Below, in pieces: positions 11,721-25,400 of a stretch of DNA of 64,000 bases. Numbering within the stretch: position 1 is the stretch's first letter; each line of letters starts with the position of its first letter. The stretch lies in NCBI GenBank assembly GCA_013399855.1, contig VXAY01003830.1:1676734-1740733 (forward strand), read 5' to 3'. The translations under genes and the position numbers were made by a program. Source of the DNA: Oxyruncus cristatus. Lineage: Eukaryota; Chordata; Aves; Passeriformes; Cotingidae. A model generated the notes under the pieces. The model saw only the letters and a program-made list of their open reading frames with translations, did no database searches and was not told where the DNA came from.

Positions 11721-14700
11721 ATGGTGCTTGTCTATCCAGAGGTTGGTTATTGTTTTAAGGCTTTTTTTTTTTTTCTTTTTCCCCTTGAGGCCTCAGCAGA
11801 CGGAGGCTGTGGCAGGAGTGTGGCTGTGACAGAACCTGACGCTCTTGACAGCTTGTCAGGGATCTTGATGTTCTTAATCTTTTGCCGTAACAGTCTGAGG
11901 ACAGCTTGGCCCATCTAAACATAAAGTTTTCTAACCACTGGGCTAATCAAGGATAGCAAACACTCTCTTGTTTTCTAGGAAGTAAGCCTCTGGCTATTGA
12001 GAAGGTGTCCGAATTGTTTTAAACAGATCAGTGCCATCAAGAACCTCATTGAGTTGTTTCATCAATAGCCCTTTTGAAGCCCCACGCTGTCCTTTTTTCT
12101 CTTACTGTCTTCCAGGGCACTCTTGAAGGCTGTCTCTTACAGTGAAATCACATGGCCTCTTATATGAAAGAGAGAGGGTTCCTGCTTCAACACTGTGCAA
12201 CAAACCAATAGGAAAGGTTAATTGCGGATCCCTGCTGAAATGCACTGGGATTTCCAATGCCTGTCCAGTGTCAACAATGAATTCCTAACAGAGAGTTGGG
12301 AGGGCAGTGCTGAGCAGCGGTAGTTGGCTGTGCTCTCCTTCCCATCTGCATGGTGTTGTTTTCCTCGGTTGTCCTGCATTTTAGCAGGCCCTGCATCCCT
12401 GACCAGACACTGAAAACTTTTTGGGTATGCTTCAGTGAACAGCAGCTGATGATGTGTTCTTTGAAGTGCCCATGTGGCCAGCAGGAATTTCAAAACACAT
12501 TGGCGTGTCAGATGGAATAAAAATACATCTACATGAAGGAAGACCGTAAGTGCTGTCTTGAAATTATGTAGGTTTATTCTTCTTGGCAGGAAAAGATACG
12601 GAATTCTGTTTCCTTGCAGTATCCATCACCTTTGCTGGATCAGGTGCTATAGGAAAGAGGAAGCAACTCTGGGGAGGGCAGAGCAAGCTGCTGCAAGACA
12701 CAGGGTGATAGTAGGTGTGCCAAAACCACTTTACGTGGTTTAATTGGTTAACACTGATTTATTGGAACTTTCAGAGACATTTGAGAAAGAAGAGAACTTC
12801 ACACAGCTCATAACAAAATACCCACCTCTCCTGTAATCACATCGGAGCTGTAAATAATTCATATGCAGAGTCTCACATTTCCCATTCATATTTTGTCATG
12901 CATGGCAGTCCATTCTGTAAGCCTACAACTACAAAAAGCATTATTTTGTTTCCCTTGTTTGCCCAGCAGTAACAACTGCCTCAATTAGGCCTGCACAACA
13001 GTGCACTGCAAAAATACCTGACCAAACCATAGATGAGCTAGTTTGGCTCCCAGAAAGAGCACAACTGCCTCAGTGCAGTGCTCTGTGCAGTTTAATTAGA
13101 TGTGTTGAAGCAGAGTATATGAGCTGTTTGGAGAGGTAGGACTGGTCAGGTGTATGGGAGGCATTGCTGTCTCCTGGCTTGACCATTACATATAAATATT
13201 TTCACTTTTTTCCTTTTCTGCAACTGTCCAGTCGTATGAATGGTCTTGGTCTCAAGCATGCTAAGCAATCATCCAAAATGTCTAAAGTGTAATTAAAACT
13301 GTCTTCTCCCAAGTATCCTATGGAAGAGTAACTACAAAGAAGTAACCAGAGGTAATGCTTGATTGAGAAATCTCACTGACATCTTTTGTATGTGGAGGTA
13401 ATAACACTGTCATCCACACATATCCTTTTTTTTTTTTCCCAGAGAGGTCTGCTGGTGTCTTTTAAATCACCTCCTGAACTGCCACATGCAGAAAACTATG
13501 GGCATGGTCAGAGCTGTTGACTCCAGAACAGTTTGAGAGCTCTTTGTGTACTTCAATGCCCCTATCTGTTCATGGCTTTGATAGCTCTGCAAGTACAAGC
13601 ATGAACAGCTCATCCTGCTGTGCTCATATTGGCACTGTTTGGGACACATGAAAGAGAGGAACTTACGTCACAGCAGCTGTCAATCTAACATGTTGGCAGA
13701 CTGAAAACTTCCCCATGAAAGTCTGAAAGGAAGATGGAAATTTGTCATAGAATGCTGTCAAACATTTCCCAGGGCACCACAAGTTAATGAAATGCTAGGA
13801 ACCTGGGTGTAATTCTCCTCTGGAGAATCATACCCAGTGATGATTCCAGTGCCAAATCTACATAAATAGCAGTGCCAGTAGCGATTTGAGTTTGTGGACG
13901 TAGACGGTTATTACTGCCGTATGGATGCTCCTGGATCAGCCTAGTAAGTGTATGATGCATTCATATCAGGTCAGTGGATGTACCTGAGAGATTTGGTGTG
14001 TATTTACAGTGTAATAGTGACATACTATGATATACACTCTAGTTTAAATGTCTTTGAAGATGTGGTAGCATATTAATAATAATTTATAGCCAGAAGGGGA
14101 ATTATTACCCAGTAGTTTGGTTTTCACGTTTTTCCTCCTTAACTCTGCAGTAAACCCAAATAATTTAACTGTACCAGAGATTTTGCCAAAAAAACCTTGA
14201 ATTTTAAATTACATTGAATTATTGTTTACCAGATTGTTGGCTACATTATGTGTTTAGAGTCCTAACCAGTGTTGCCAGTGCAAATTAAAGCTCGCTGTTG
14301 CCCACATCACTAAGGTAATTTCTTACTACAAGATCCTCAGGTACTCCGAGGTCCTCAGATATATTTCCTGGCAGGACCCCTGTCAGGTAATCCTGACAGG
14401 AGGACGGATACACAATGAAGGAAATAGCTGTTTATTTGTTTAGGTTGTGTGTAGCTAAGACCTTTATTTACCATACGCTGTCTAAATCTGTATTAGTTTA
14501 TTGATTTCATTGTGAGGAGATTGTGTTTATCACTGGAGTGAGCATTTTATAAATAGTCAGGAATTTTCCTTAACTGCTTCCTGTCAGACAAGAAGGTATT
14601 ACTACTTCCATGTTACAAATCAAAAACTGAAACAAGGGAGAAAGTGTTTGTTAGTGATTCTGAAACCACATACGAAGTTTGAAAGATCTAACATTTGTTT

Positions 14701-17700
14701 TAATGTTTTTACAGTGGGAGATATATTCTGTGTATATTATGTACATTTTGCAAATCTTGAGAGAGGTAGACTAGGTATGTAAATATTATGATGGGAACTT
14801 TCCTGAAAGGCACCTTCAGGGTCATTAAATGCTTGTTACTGCAAGCATGTCATGTAATCTTGACTGAACTTTACCTTAAAAGTAATTAAGTATTCTGCTC
14901 ATATTACTGTACTAGAAAACCATTCCAGAGTATCGTTGCTGTGAGTGTTAAGAATTATCTTCCAGCTTCTAAACTCAAACTTATACCCATTAGCTATTAT
15001 ATTAGCAGTGACCACTGTTTCCATTAAATAATTCTTTTTGTTCCTGGTCTTTATCAATCCACCTTTGTTTTGCTAAAGTAAACCAGATAAGAATGAATTA
15101 TATCAAACTGAATGAAGGCTAACTAAATTTTGAAAAAAGTGTCCAGCAAAAGGTGTTTAACAAATGCATTCAGACCTCAGTTACAGTTGGATAAATTGCT
15201 GTGACACAGCTTGTGTAGACAAGTTTTAAGGGAGTCACTGACTGAAATATTGGCTCGTGCAATCCCAATACTTTGCCTGTGGTTTATACCATTGTGTTTA
15301 GGCAACTGCAGAATGCCAGGAATCAGGAAGCTTGTGTTATATCCCCGTTCTGGAGGGCAGTTATTAGCAGGCAATAGCAGTTTTTGGTTTTGGCATTGTT
15401 TTTTTCCTGATTACCACTCACTGTGGTTTAGTAGTCATGTGTGTTAGGAACTTCCATCCTCAAAGTCATGAAGATGATGAGATTTTTTGTTCTAGAGATT
15501 TTCATTCTGTTGTCTGTTCTGCAGAAAGTAATTATTAACTGGAATTTAACAAGGAATCTGAAAGTCTTTCACTTTTAAGAATTACCAGGACAAGCAGAAA
15601 ATCATCTTAAATGAGATACTGTCATCTTACTGCAGCTCCTAGTGCAGCAGTAACCCTAAAGAAAGGGAACACCATCTAATGCTGCTACTTCTGGGCTGAT
15701 GGGAAAGTGTGTATGGTTGGAAAGTAGTTCTAGCTAAGTGGAGCTTTGATGCACTTGGATAAATTGCTTTATCCTTTCTTTTTCTGTTTATTTTGATGTG
15801 GCAGTTTCCCATGGGTAATCTTCAACCTTATCTACAGCTGTAAACTTGTCATTAGCTTGTTTACACTGTTACAGATTCATTGTGCGTCAAAACACTTTTG
15901 ATATGCCCTTATGTACATATGTGCCTTCCTTTTCATTGTATATGTAAGCAAGTTGACTTCAACAAGTCATCCACAAAATAATCTTAATTATACATCTTTT
16001 TATCAAACCACTCTATCAGCTAATGAAATTACCTGAGTCAGTGATATCAAATGAACTATTTAGTAAATATGGCCTTTTTTTCTCTCTCTTTGCTTGTAGA
16101 AAGTTATTATCTGGGCTATAATATTTTTCATGGTTTTTGGTTTTGTTTTTTTTTTCCCATTAACTTTTGTTTACAGCTTTTCTAACTCAATTTCTGCTGG
16201 CTGTCAATCAAATGTTTTCAATATTCTAACATAGTTACTTATGTCACAACTACTATATCCATTTCTTGAACAAATAAAAATAATCCAGTGGATAGATATG
16301 AAGATATCATTTAGACTTTTGATTCTTTCAGGTACTTTCCACAAGGGAAAATTCAAGGCTGGTTTACCATAGGATGGTTAATTTAATTTTAGGAAACCTA
16401 GTATCAGATCAAAAGTGTCCACAAGGCACCACACTGATAAAACCTCATTTTTATGGTTCATATATATTTAAACAATTTTGAAGGTGAAACTTTGTCCCAG
16501 CAGACATTATGTCTGATCATCTCACCTTCTAGAGCCAGTGGAAACTGAGATAAAGTGTAAGCCAAGATAGACCAAGACCAAGCGAAGACACAAGTACAGC
16601 TTTAGTTAACCTGGAAGAAATGTTACCACATGTGTGTTTCTGATCGACCGGGTTAGCCCAGTACATCACAGATCCAAGATTAATTAATGAAAAGCCATAC
16701 CCCTGGTAAAGATAAGAGAGATTGATACTTTTAAAGGTATTGTATGTCAAGTTCCAACTTAGAAGAAAGCCTACGGTTTGCTTTTAACTAGCACTATACA
16801 CGACAATATTAAAACATCTGTTCTTTGCTATGATTTTATGTCACATAGTGCATTGTAAATCACATATGGAAAAACATGTCCTGTCTTCAAGTGAACAATT
16901 TATATTTTCTCCTTATTTTCCTTGTGTAGGTAGAAGTATATAAGGAAAACTAGGAAAATAATCATAATGTAAATTTTCTATTTTAAGTCACTCAGTATTT
17001 CTTAAAAAATATTCTCAGAACTATGAAATGAAAATTTCTTACTACATTCTTTATTGTGTCTTCTGGAAGAACAAGTAAACCTCATCTTCACAGTGCAAAG
17101 AAATTTTCTAGAGAGCTCTCCTCCAGAATTTGCTCCTGAGTAACTAAATAAAAGCAAATGTCAGCTACTTCATTGAAAATAAAAAAATACCTCTACTGAT
17201 GCTGTAACATCAAACCATTGCAAACCTGGTGTGAGCAAAATACTAATCAAAATACTATTGTCACCAGTGTCATCAGTGACTCACCCAAAAGAAAATGGTT
17301 TGCCAATGCAAAAAAGTGCCTCTCTTCTTTTTGTATCTTTGCTAATTTGAGACACTCTCATGCTGGAGAAAAAAAAAAAAAGAAAAAAAAAAAGAGAAAT
17401 TGCAGTAATATGATTCAAAGCTGAATTTGCCCCAGGAGTCATGGAGGTCATGGGTCAAGGTGATTATACAACTGCAGTGACAGTGTGACAGTTAGCAAGG
17501 TTTGAAAAGTTGGTAACTATAAGGAAGTTGTCCAGGACTCTTACAACTGCTTCCCAAGATCCTTTTTTCACATTAATACTTGAATAGATGATGTTACTTT
17601 CCAATTATTTGTTTTGATTTGTTTTGGTGAAGTCTATTAGTTATGTGTCATGCAAAGGACAAGAGCAGAAGTAGGAGGTAGAGATGTGAAAAGCTGCCCC

Positions 17701-20700
17701 TTAATACATTATTTAGAGACCCCAAAGAAGTCCAGACAATCTGGGCAGCACAATGTGCTGCCAAACTGGACACAGACTGACAAGACTGAGAAAGGCCATT
17801 TGACTTGGGAGCAAGTTGGCTCCCTTTACCCCTGGAAGGGATTGAGTCAAAAAAGCAACACTGTGCTCTACTGGCAAAAGCACTCTTACTATGGATGTAG
17901 CTGTATAAACAAACTGCTTTTTCTTAGTCTGTCAAAATTGCCTTCTCTTTATATGCCCTTGGTTGAAATAATCTCTCTCAGCAAAAACAGAATATTGCCA
18001 GTGTAACCTTCACCAACAGTTCTTTTCATTACTTTAAAATTGGTGCAATAAAAATTAAATCTATAGTAGCTATCATAGTAGCTCTCAACTCAGAGTTATA
18101 TAACAAATACAGTCCATGAACTCCTTGTGTAGATGAAGGGAGATGTACCTAGTAGGGTGTTTATTACTTTGGGAATACATTCTCTCTGCTGCTATTATGA
18201 TGTGTTGGTACAACTTGCTGTGCAGCATATTCCAACATCTACTAATTGTTGTTTACTAATAGGGCTAATTTACCTACAGGGTATTTTCTTTTCTGTTTTA
18301 TGATGTCCAGAGATTATTGAAAAGCACCAAAACACTCTTACCATTCATTATTAATACTGAAATCTTAAGGTTAGGCTTAGAAAAGGGGGGGAATATTTGG
18401 TTTATGGTTTTACTGCATCTGCCCTAAATGGGGCAGATTTTCTGTTGTCATCGTCATTTTGCATTCCAGACACTACAATCATTAGACCTACACATTGTGA
18501 GTAAAATTCCAGTCCTGACATGTACCTGGTATTCAGTTCACTTAAAATTCGTAAGCACAAAGAAAGGGACATAGAGGAATAGAAATGGTGACAATAGATT
18601 TTTCCCTATAAGACGATAGCATATTGCAGATAAAAATGAACTCCCTGCATGTTCCCTGAGCACAGTGTAAGAAATAATGGGCCTGAACTGTAGGAAAGGA
18701 GAGTTAGGAGAATATTCATAGATACTCTTGTAGGATGGAAGATGAAGGCTCCTCCCTCTCCCATCAAAGGAGTTTATGCAAAGAAGTGCATCTTGGGGAA
18801 AGGGGAGGAAAGGCAGAATAAGTCTGTGCCTGCCCAGCTATTTACAAAAGATGGTGACCAGTGATACTCGTGAGCAGAGTCCCAGGTACTCACTCCGGTT
18901 TGTCTTGAGTTATGAGCTGTAGCTTTAGTGGACATATGGCTCAAGCCAGCTACAGGCTCCTTGGACTATACAGAAGGTCACTTGTCTCGTCTAAGCTATT
19001 CCCTGTCTCTGTCCTGCAGAATACTGGTGTGATACCAGGTTCTGTCTCTTCCACTACCTCAGCCAGGCAGGTGTTGAGATGTATACAGTTCAGATATTTT
19101 ACAAACCTATGATATTAATTTGTTTGATTTTGAGTAATATGTATGAGATTTTTCCCATGTGGTAGTGGGAAAAAAAATAAAGTATTTTTCAAATGTCTCC
19201 AGCAATAGGAGTTCCTCTCTGAAAATCTTACCATATAGCAGAGAGACCTTTTGAATGATCTCTTCAATGTGTTTTTGTCTATGAAAGGCAATACAGAGTT
19301 TGGTGCATAAATTGTGTGTCTCTAAGGTGATGTTGAACCAGGAGAATCTCCCTCAGGGGTATTGCTAGTTCTTCAGTGCAATCTGTCAGAAGGACAGGAC
19401 TGCTGCAGAAGCCAACAAAAGGATTTTGAAATATCAGAGTATGAAGTGAAATCAAGAACATTTAAGGAAGTTCCTCGTGTTACGTCTCCTTACTGGGAAC
19501 ACGTAGAGAAGATAGACAAGTGTAAAGCTGTGGACATCGGCTATATCCACCATGTATGACATAGTGTACTCTTCATGTCTCAAAGAATAAATACATGAGC
19601 ATTAATTATATTTACAGAATGGGAAGAGGGTGGGGGAGAACCAAAACATCTCATGCTTTTGTGTGTTTAAAATTTACAAGTAAAATTATTTAAGAAACTG
19701 ATTTGTCATTCAGGAGGAGTCATGACTATGGATTATGAAGAGCAAATAACTGATGAAGTATGTTCTACGCATCAGTGTCACATTGTTCATCCAGCTTCAC
19801 TTACTATGAACTTCACTGGCTGGTCAGAGTGTAAAAATTAGAGACATTATTTTCGATCTTCAGCTGTAGCATATCACTATGAGCATGTTTATATGTAAGC
19901 TTCTACAAAGGCTTTCAAGATTCCTGGTTTAATAAGTAAAGGGATTCACTGATTGATATTCATTTGTGAAGCTCTAGTTCCAGGACCAGTTTCATCTAAT
20001 CTAAGTATGGGCTGCCAGAAGGGGTAGTTCTGTCGTCCCCCTCAGTCCCAAAGAGGAAAAAGAGACAGAGGTCTGTTTCTTCTGCTGGAAGTAGTGCTCT
20101 GTTCCAATCTGGCTGAAATCTAACCCATGAAAAAAATAAACCAGTGCAAAAATAACAGTTTGGTTTCAAACAAATTGCAGTTTCATCCTGTGCTGGCATA
20201 AGGGTCAGGTAGAGAAAGCAGAGCTGGCAATAGGGGCAAGGGGCCCAGTGGAACCTCCCTTTTCCTACATTTAGCTCAGCATAATCTGAACTGCAACCTC
20301 ATGTTTCCACTGCATTTAAAAACACATTTACTGTCCCTGTTGTGTTGGTAAAATACACAGTTATCTATTTATTTCTATTGACATACCTATTTAATAGTTC
20401 GTTGTGGGACAGTTATTATATGGCTGCTTGGATGCTCTCCCTAACTGGATATATTTAGAGCAATGTAATACACCTTTATGCTACTATAATATTAAGAACC
20501 TCTGATTAAGTTATTTCCCAATGTTTTAATTAATGCCATTCTTCCAAAACCAAGGGCTACAAAAAGATTCATTTTAAAATAGGTTTAATTACTCCAGCTT
20601 GTGGGTTATTTGTTAAAGCAAATAAACGCCTCTATACGTTATCAGTAATGTGGATAAAGTAATGCAAAGTTCACTCTGCGTTTTTCTCTCACAAAATTCT

Positions 20701-22299
20701 TCTTTCCTTGCTGCTCTGGAATCTCTTGCCTGTCCACTTACTGTTCTACAAGTTTCCCTCCCTGTCTCTGAATTTGTGGTTATTTGAGAGCTTGACTTCA
20801 GAGGGGCGGAGAAGGTTATTGCTACATTGGAACAGAAGCATGAAAAGTAGCTATTTTTAAGAGTTAAAACCTGATGGCAGATCCAAGTAATGCAGGTCCA
20901 AAGAAATTCCAAACTGCCAAAGGCCAGCTTTATATCCTCTACTTCTTTGTAGTTGAACATCTTCGTAGTTTGGGCTCTGAAACATGAATTTAGCTAAAAC
21001 AACTGTGGTTTCCTTGTGCCGTCTTCCTTTGCTCCTCATAGGCCAGTAGGCTGAACCCAAAATACTATTTTTAGACTACATATCCATGAACAGTGAAACC
21101 CTTTATTTTTCAGACCTGCAAAAAATTAGCTTCTTTGAAAGTGTTCACTGGAATAGTGTCATATGGGATGGTAGTTTCCTATCCTCTTCTATCTGTACTT
21201 CTTTTCATGCATTACATCTCTTCTCTCTTGCATTTTTCACTTGTTTGATCCCTTTCAACTGAGTGGGACTTTCTCTTTACTCTCAGTGATTTATTTCTTT
21301 CAAAGTCTAGATCACCTTTGTATTTCTTCTGTTGTCTCTGGGTCTATTTTGTTTGAAGCAGACGCTCCCCCTGGTGCTCTATTTTGTAGTGTGCAAGATA
21401 GTACAGTCAAAAGAAACTGGATAGGTTTACAGTTATCTAACAAAGCGAATTCCAGGGGAATAAAGGAAATCATTACTGAAAAATTATTTTTTTATTTGCA
21501 ATTTCATCTATTCCTGAATTTAACAGCAGCTTCGAGTAATTTCTCCATAATGAAATTGAACAAATTTTCAAGAAGCCTTTTTTAAAAGTCTAATCTACTA
21601 GCACTAGCAAACCCTGAGGGAGACTGGGTTGAAATCAGTTCTTCCCCCTCCTTTTCTTCTCCAAAACTCCCATGCACCACATTGTTCCTAGAAGGTCACA
21701 TGTTTGGAGAAGGTGCTGCAAACTGACTTAACCAGCCTGGGGTTTTCCACAGACCTTATATCCACTAGTACAGACTTGTAGCTGCTTTTGTATTCTTACA
21801 GACCATTTGTTTGTAAAATAGCCCAGTGATTTCAGCAAAATAATGTCTGCCTGCAGGTATAAGTCTCTGTGCAGTTTTGTATTTTCCTTGGAACTTGAAT
21901 TCTAACAGGTTTTCTTGTAAAAGTGCTCCGGACAATTTTGCTTCTTTACATTCACATTCAATCAATTCAAGGCACGGAAAGGTTATTGCTAATGCTAAAA
22001 CCTGTTCCAGAAATCTCCTCCATGGTCTGGTTAATATCAAACTCCCACTTTGGCAAAGTATAAAAAAGTGAGCTGTTCACGGAAAACACTGCAGAAGCAC
22101 AAACTTCTGTAGTTAGTGTTTCTCTTCCTCAATTTAATTTAGTATCACTGATGATGTGGTGCCTGTCGTAATCCTTGAGCTTCCTCCCGCGCCACAAATG
22201 GGAAAGTTAATCTGTTAAGAGTCAAAAAGCAAACAGGCAGAATGCAAAAATAGCTGAAATATTATTGCATTTAAGAGCTTGTAAAATCTGGGGCTTTCC
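11721..22299. other. Intergenic DNA between divergent ATP10D and COMMD8
   Basis: About 10.6 kb of AT-rich sequence with no exon recognised on either strand. It holds a mixed poly-A tract near 17371-17396 and a small hairpin at 14379-14400. Open frames such as 17650-18006 (118 codons) and 21241-21585 (114 codons) resemble nothing known and lack supporting splice or promoter context. Confidence 0.6.
14379..14400. repeat. Short perfect hairpin, 9-bp stem and 4-base loop
   Basis: CCTGTCAGG, then TAAT, then CCTGACAGG. It lies in intergenic DNA with no gene nearby to give it a role. Confidence 0.85.
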
Positions 22300-22397
22300 G
22301 TGCTCGGGGGGGGTCTGACGGCGAGCCGCACACAGAATATGCGTTCCCACTCCAATCCCGCCCGGCGCTGCGGGCGCCGGGGCGGGGTGTCTGCTTA

Positions 22398-22409
22398 TGC
22401 GCATGCGCA
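22398..22409. promoter_or_regulatory. NRF1 binding motif
   Basis: TGCGCATGCGCA is a full match to the palindromic NRF1 consensus (YGCGCAYGCGCR), placed about 45 bases before the COMMD8 start codon. Confidence 0.75.
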
Positions 22410-22423
22410 GCGGCGCCAGCAGG

Positions 22424-22431
22424 GTCACGTG
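22424..22431. promoter_or_regulatory. E-box (USF/TFE-type)
   Basis: GTCACGTG followed by CC is a strong CACGTG E-box in the COMMD8 CpG island, 15 bases from the NRF1 motif. Factor occupancy cannot be judged from sequence. Confidence 0.6.
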
Positions 22432-22452
22432 CCCGGCGGCGAGGGCCTGGAG

Positions 22453-22497
22453 ATGCTGCGGCTGGTGGAGAAGCTGCCGGCGGGACGGACACCGGAG
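22453..22497 (+). CDS. COMMD8: COMMD8 exon 1 (coding part)
   Basis: Fifteen codons, [15 protein letters not shown], ending at the donor GTGGGC. KLP aligns with the same residues in the human N-terminus. The frame stays open upstream to another ATG at 22300, but that extension is arginine/glycine-rich island sequence and unlike COMMD8, so the 22453 start is preferred. Confidence 0.88.
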
Positions 22498-25400
22498 GTG
22501 GGCTCTCTGCGGCCCCGGGCGGGGAGGGCGGTGTGCGCCGCGGGAAGGCCGAGCTGCCGCTCTCCGGCACCTGTGAGCGAGGCCGGGCCCGCCGGCTGCG
22601 CTGGGCCGCGCTCTCCCGCCAGGCCGCGGTGCCGGAAGACGGTGGTTTGGGAGACCAGAGAGGCCCACGGGCTTGGAGATCAGCACTTGGAGTTGTGCTG
22701 CGCAGCCTGGCCATCCCAGTGCAGAGGTGACAGAGGTGCCTTTGGCGGGGCAGCTCTGCTGCTCAGCGGTGCTGTGTGGTTGTGCACACCAGTTAAATCC
22801 ACGACCAGGGTGAATCTGAATCATGCTGTGATTGATGTGGCCAAACTTCATGAATTGACTTATGGGGAGAACGGGTGACAGTTCTTATTCAGGGACTACC
22901 TCTTAAAGACCTTTTTAAATGCTGCACTCAGGAAGCACTGAGGCCATATCCAGTGTATGGAAGGGTGATAACTGAAGTGCTTGATCAGTCTCATAGCTGG
23001 TAGATTAACTGTGATAGAATTATATTCTCAAATTATGTATCACATTGTTTCAGTTCCTTCATAAAGTAGTTGATGGCATCTGTGGCCGTGCGTATCCTCG
23101 ATACCAGGATTATGGCAACATTTGGAGCTTGTCAGAGTGGATGGAGGTTTTGGAAGACACAATGGCATATTTCAAAACTGCAGTTGGAAAAAACATATCT
23201 GATGAAGAGGTAAGGGCTCATCACTAATTGGCCTTTGACTTTGAGAGATCATCCTGGAGTGATAAGTCTTGCAGTCTGTTTAATCCAAAAATATTTTTGT
23301 AGTGTAGCATTTGAATAGTAGTGGATTAAGCAGAAGGTAAGCAGCATTTAGACATACACTGCTGAGACTTTTAAAACAAAAAGTGGAATTAATGCTGATT
23401 TTTGGATATTTGTTAAAATACTGGTTTAATCACTCAAATTATTATTTTGAGTACCACCAGATTAAATCTGTTTAACTTAAAATACATACCTGTAAATAAT
23501 ACTGTTTTCTAGCAACAAAGCCAATTTGCACTCATTTGGCTTTCTTTGTTCATTAGTGTGGCATTAAAGTGGTTTAAAATACTGCCTGTATGTAAAAAAT
23601 TTGGGTTTTTTTTGATCTGACAGTGAATGGAGGACCATATGGTGCAGGGACTATAATTCAGGGTATTCCAATATGTACGAACTTTGCAAAAGCTTGTTCC
23701 ATTATTAGAAATCTTCATTCTTACCTTTTGCATATGCCTCGCATTTTGACTATCTGCTGGTAGCCAGGTCAAAACCACCTGTGTAGCCATGGGAAGTCCG
23801 TACATCGGTATATCTGTTTCAGCTGAGCTAATAATGTATTTTGGCCTCCACTCTGATGCTGAGAAACTTTTAGGGTGAAACCTGAGTTATTTGTGTGTGT
23901 GATTTTGTTTTGATTTTACTGTAGCATCTAAGAAGGACAATGAAGCCTCCATTCCCTGTCATCTTTTAATTTAAGTGACAAGAACATTGTTTTTTAATTT
24001 ATATCTTGCAGTGGTAAGCTCTGACTCTTAACTATCAAACACAGGGAGCAGCCACTGAAGGCAGCATAAGAAAGATGGGACTCTGGAGTCTGGTATAATA
24101 GGTGTCAGCTTGGATATCTAGAGCACAGCTATTGCAGATGATACATGTTATTTCTGTCGTTCATAGTTTAAGCAGTCACGGTTTTTATTATTTTTGTAGG
24201 CTGTTCAGCAGATAAGTGAGTTAAATTCAGACTATCAAGAAGCAGTCACAAAATGTCTGAAGGGTAGAAGGGAAGAAATCAGGAATGCCCTAGTGGAAAG
24301 AGTAAATGGAATCTCTTCTGCCCAGCTGCAGGATTTTGACTGGCAGTTAAAGGTGAGAGTTGCCTTAATGTTGTTTGAAAGAAATGATATAGTCCCCCTA
24401 GGCCTGCTCCCTCTGGAGCATGGTTCAATTTCTATAAGTATCAGAAAACCACATTAATGATAATATATCAAAGACTTGCCAGAAATTTGTATAAACTGCA
24501 AAAGTAATTTTTTTTTTTATTTGTTTTATTTTGGTTTTGCTCTCCTTTCCTTTAAAGCTGCAATATCTGTCTTTTTCCTAAAGGGACACTTGAGTGCTAT
24601 TCAGGAACACCTGAAAGTTTTGTATGCTTTTATGATTTTGAGGCCTGAATAAAGTGTATTTTTACTTAAAGAAAGAAGAAATATTTACTTAATTTTAAGA
24701 TCAGCTGACTGATTCAGGATGAGTTTTCCTGACTTTTAAAAAATCTTTAGTTTTTGCAATAAACATTTAATAATTAGTTTGAAATAATTTATGTTTAGAC
24801 TTATTATTTTTGTGATAAACCAATGATAACGGTGTTGCCTAAAGCAGGATGGTGCTTTATGGTTATGAAGACAGCTGGTTTAAATTAAGCTCTATCAAAT
24901 ACTTTTAAAAAATTATTTATCCTGTTTTTATTTTTAGTTGGTCTATGAGAGCTGTTAAATGGCGTTGTAGATCTGTTGAATAGTTTTCCATGTTAACAAG
25001 AGTGTTAAATAGTTTGGCAGCAAACAGCTTTGGAAATCAAAGAGTAATGCCCAAAACAGACAAGTTTTTGCAAGAGCCAATATGACATCATAACGTGCTT
25101 TGGATGAACTGTTACTGGGGTTGATCTCTTGCTAACTGCATTTATTGCTGACAGAAATACAAGCTGGAATTATGTGAGCTCTTGGGGGTTTTTTGTGACC
25201 TGTTTTTTAATTCTGAAGGATTTTGAGTTTCTTTCTATTTTGTGGTGCAAATTTCTGGTATGTGTCTGAACGGCTATATTTATTTTTCTTAAAACCATTC
25301 TTTTCTTCCCCCTTGAGCTGATTGTGATTTTTTTCGCTTGCCGTGATTGAACCCTACCAAAGACATTGTGTCTCCTCTGCTGTATCACATTCTGTTCTCT

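Larger units (their letters stand above)
22300..22640 (+). promoter_or_regulatory. COMMD8: CpG-island promoter of COMMD8
   Basis: A GC- and CpG-rich island surrounds the first coding exon. Immediately upstream of the ATG lie a perfect 12-base palindrome TGCGCATGCGCA (22398-22409), which is the NRF1 consensus, and an E-box GTCACGTG (22424-22431) of the USF/TFE/MYC type. No TATA box is obvious, as expected for a housekeeping gene with dispersed initiation. The E-box lies only 22 bases before the ATG, so it may fall inside the 5' untranslated region or downstream of some start sites. Confidence 0.85.

Noticed and set aside
11172..11918. 248-codon plus-strand open frame, the longest in the window
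   Set aside because: It lies in a CpG island where stop codons are rare, is open in several frames on both strands at once, has proline/arginine/alanine bias that follows from GC content, and resembles no protein.
17371..17396. Poly-A tract as a retrocopy tail
   Set aside because: No upstream sequence resembling a processed gene and no target-site duplication was recognised; treated as simple sequence.
22222..22878. Open frames of 147 to 209 codons on both strands around the COMMD8 first exon
   Set aside because: CpG-island shadows. Only the 15-codon segment at 22453-22497 matches COMMD8 and has a proper donor.
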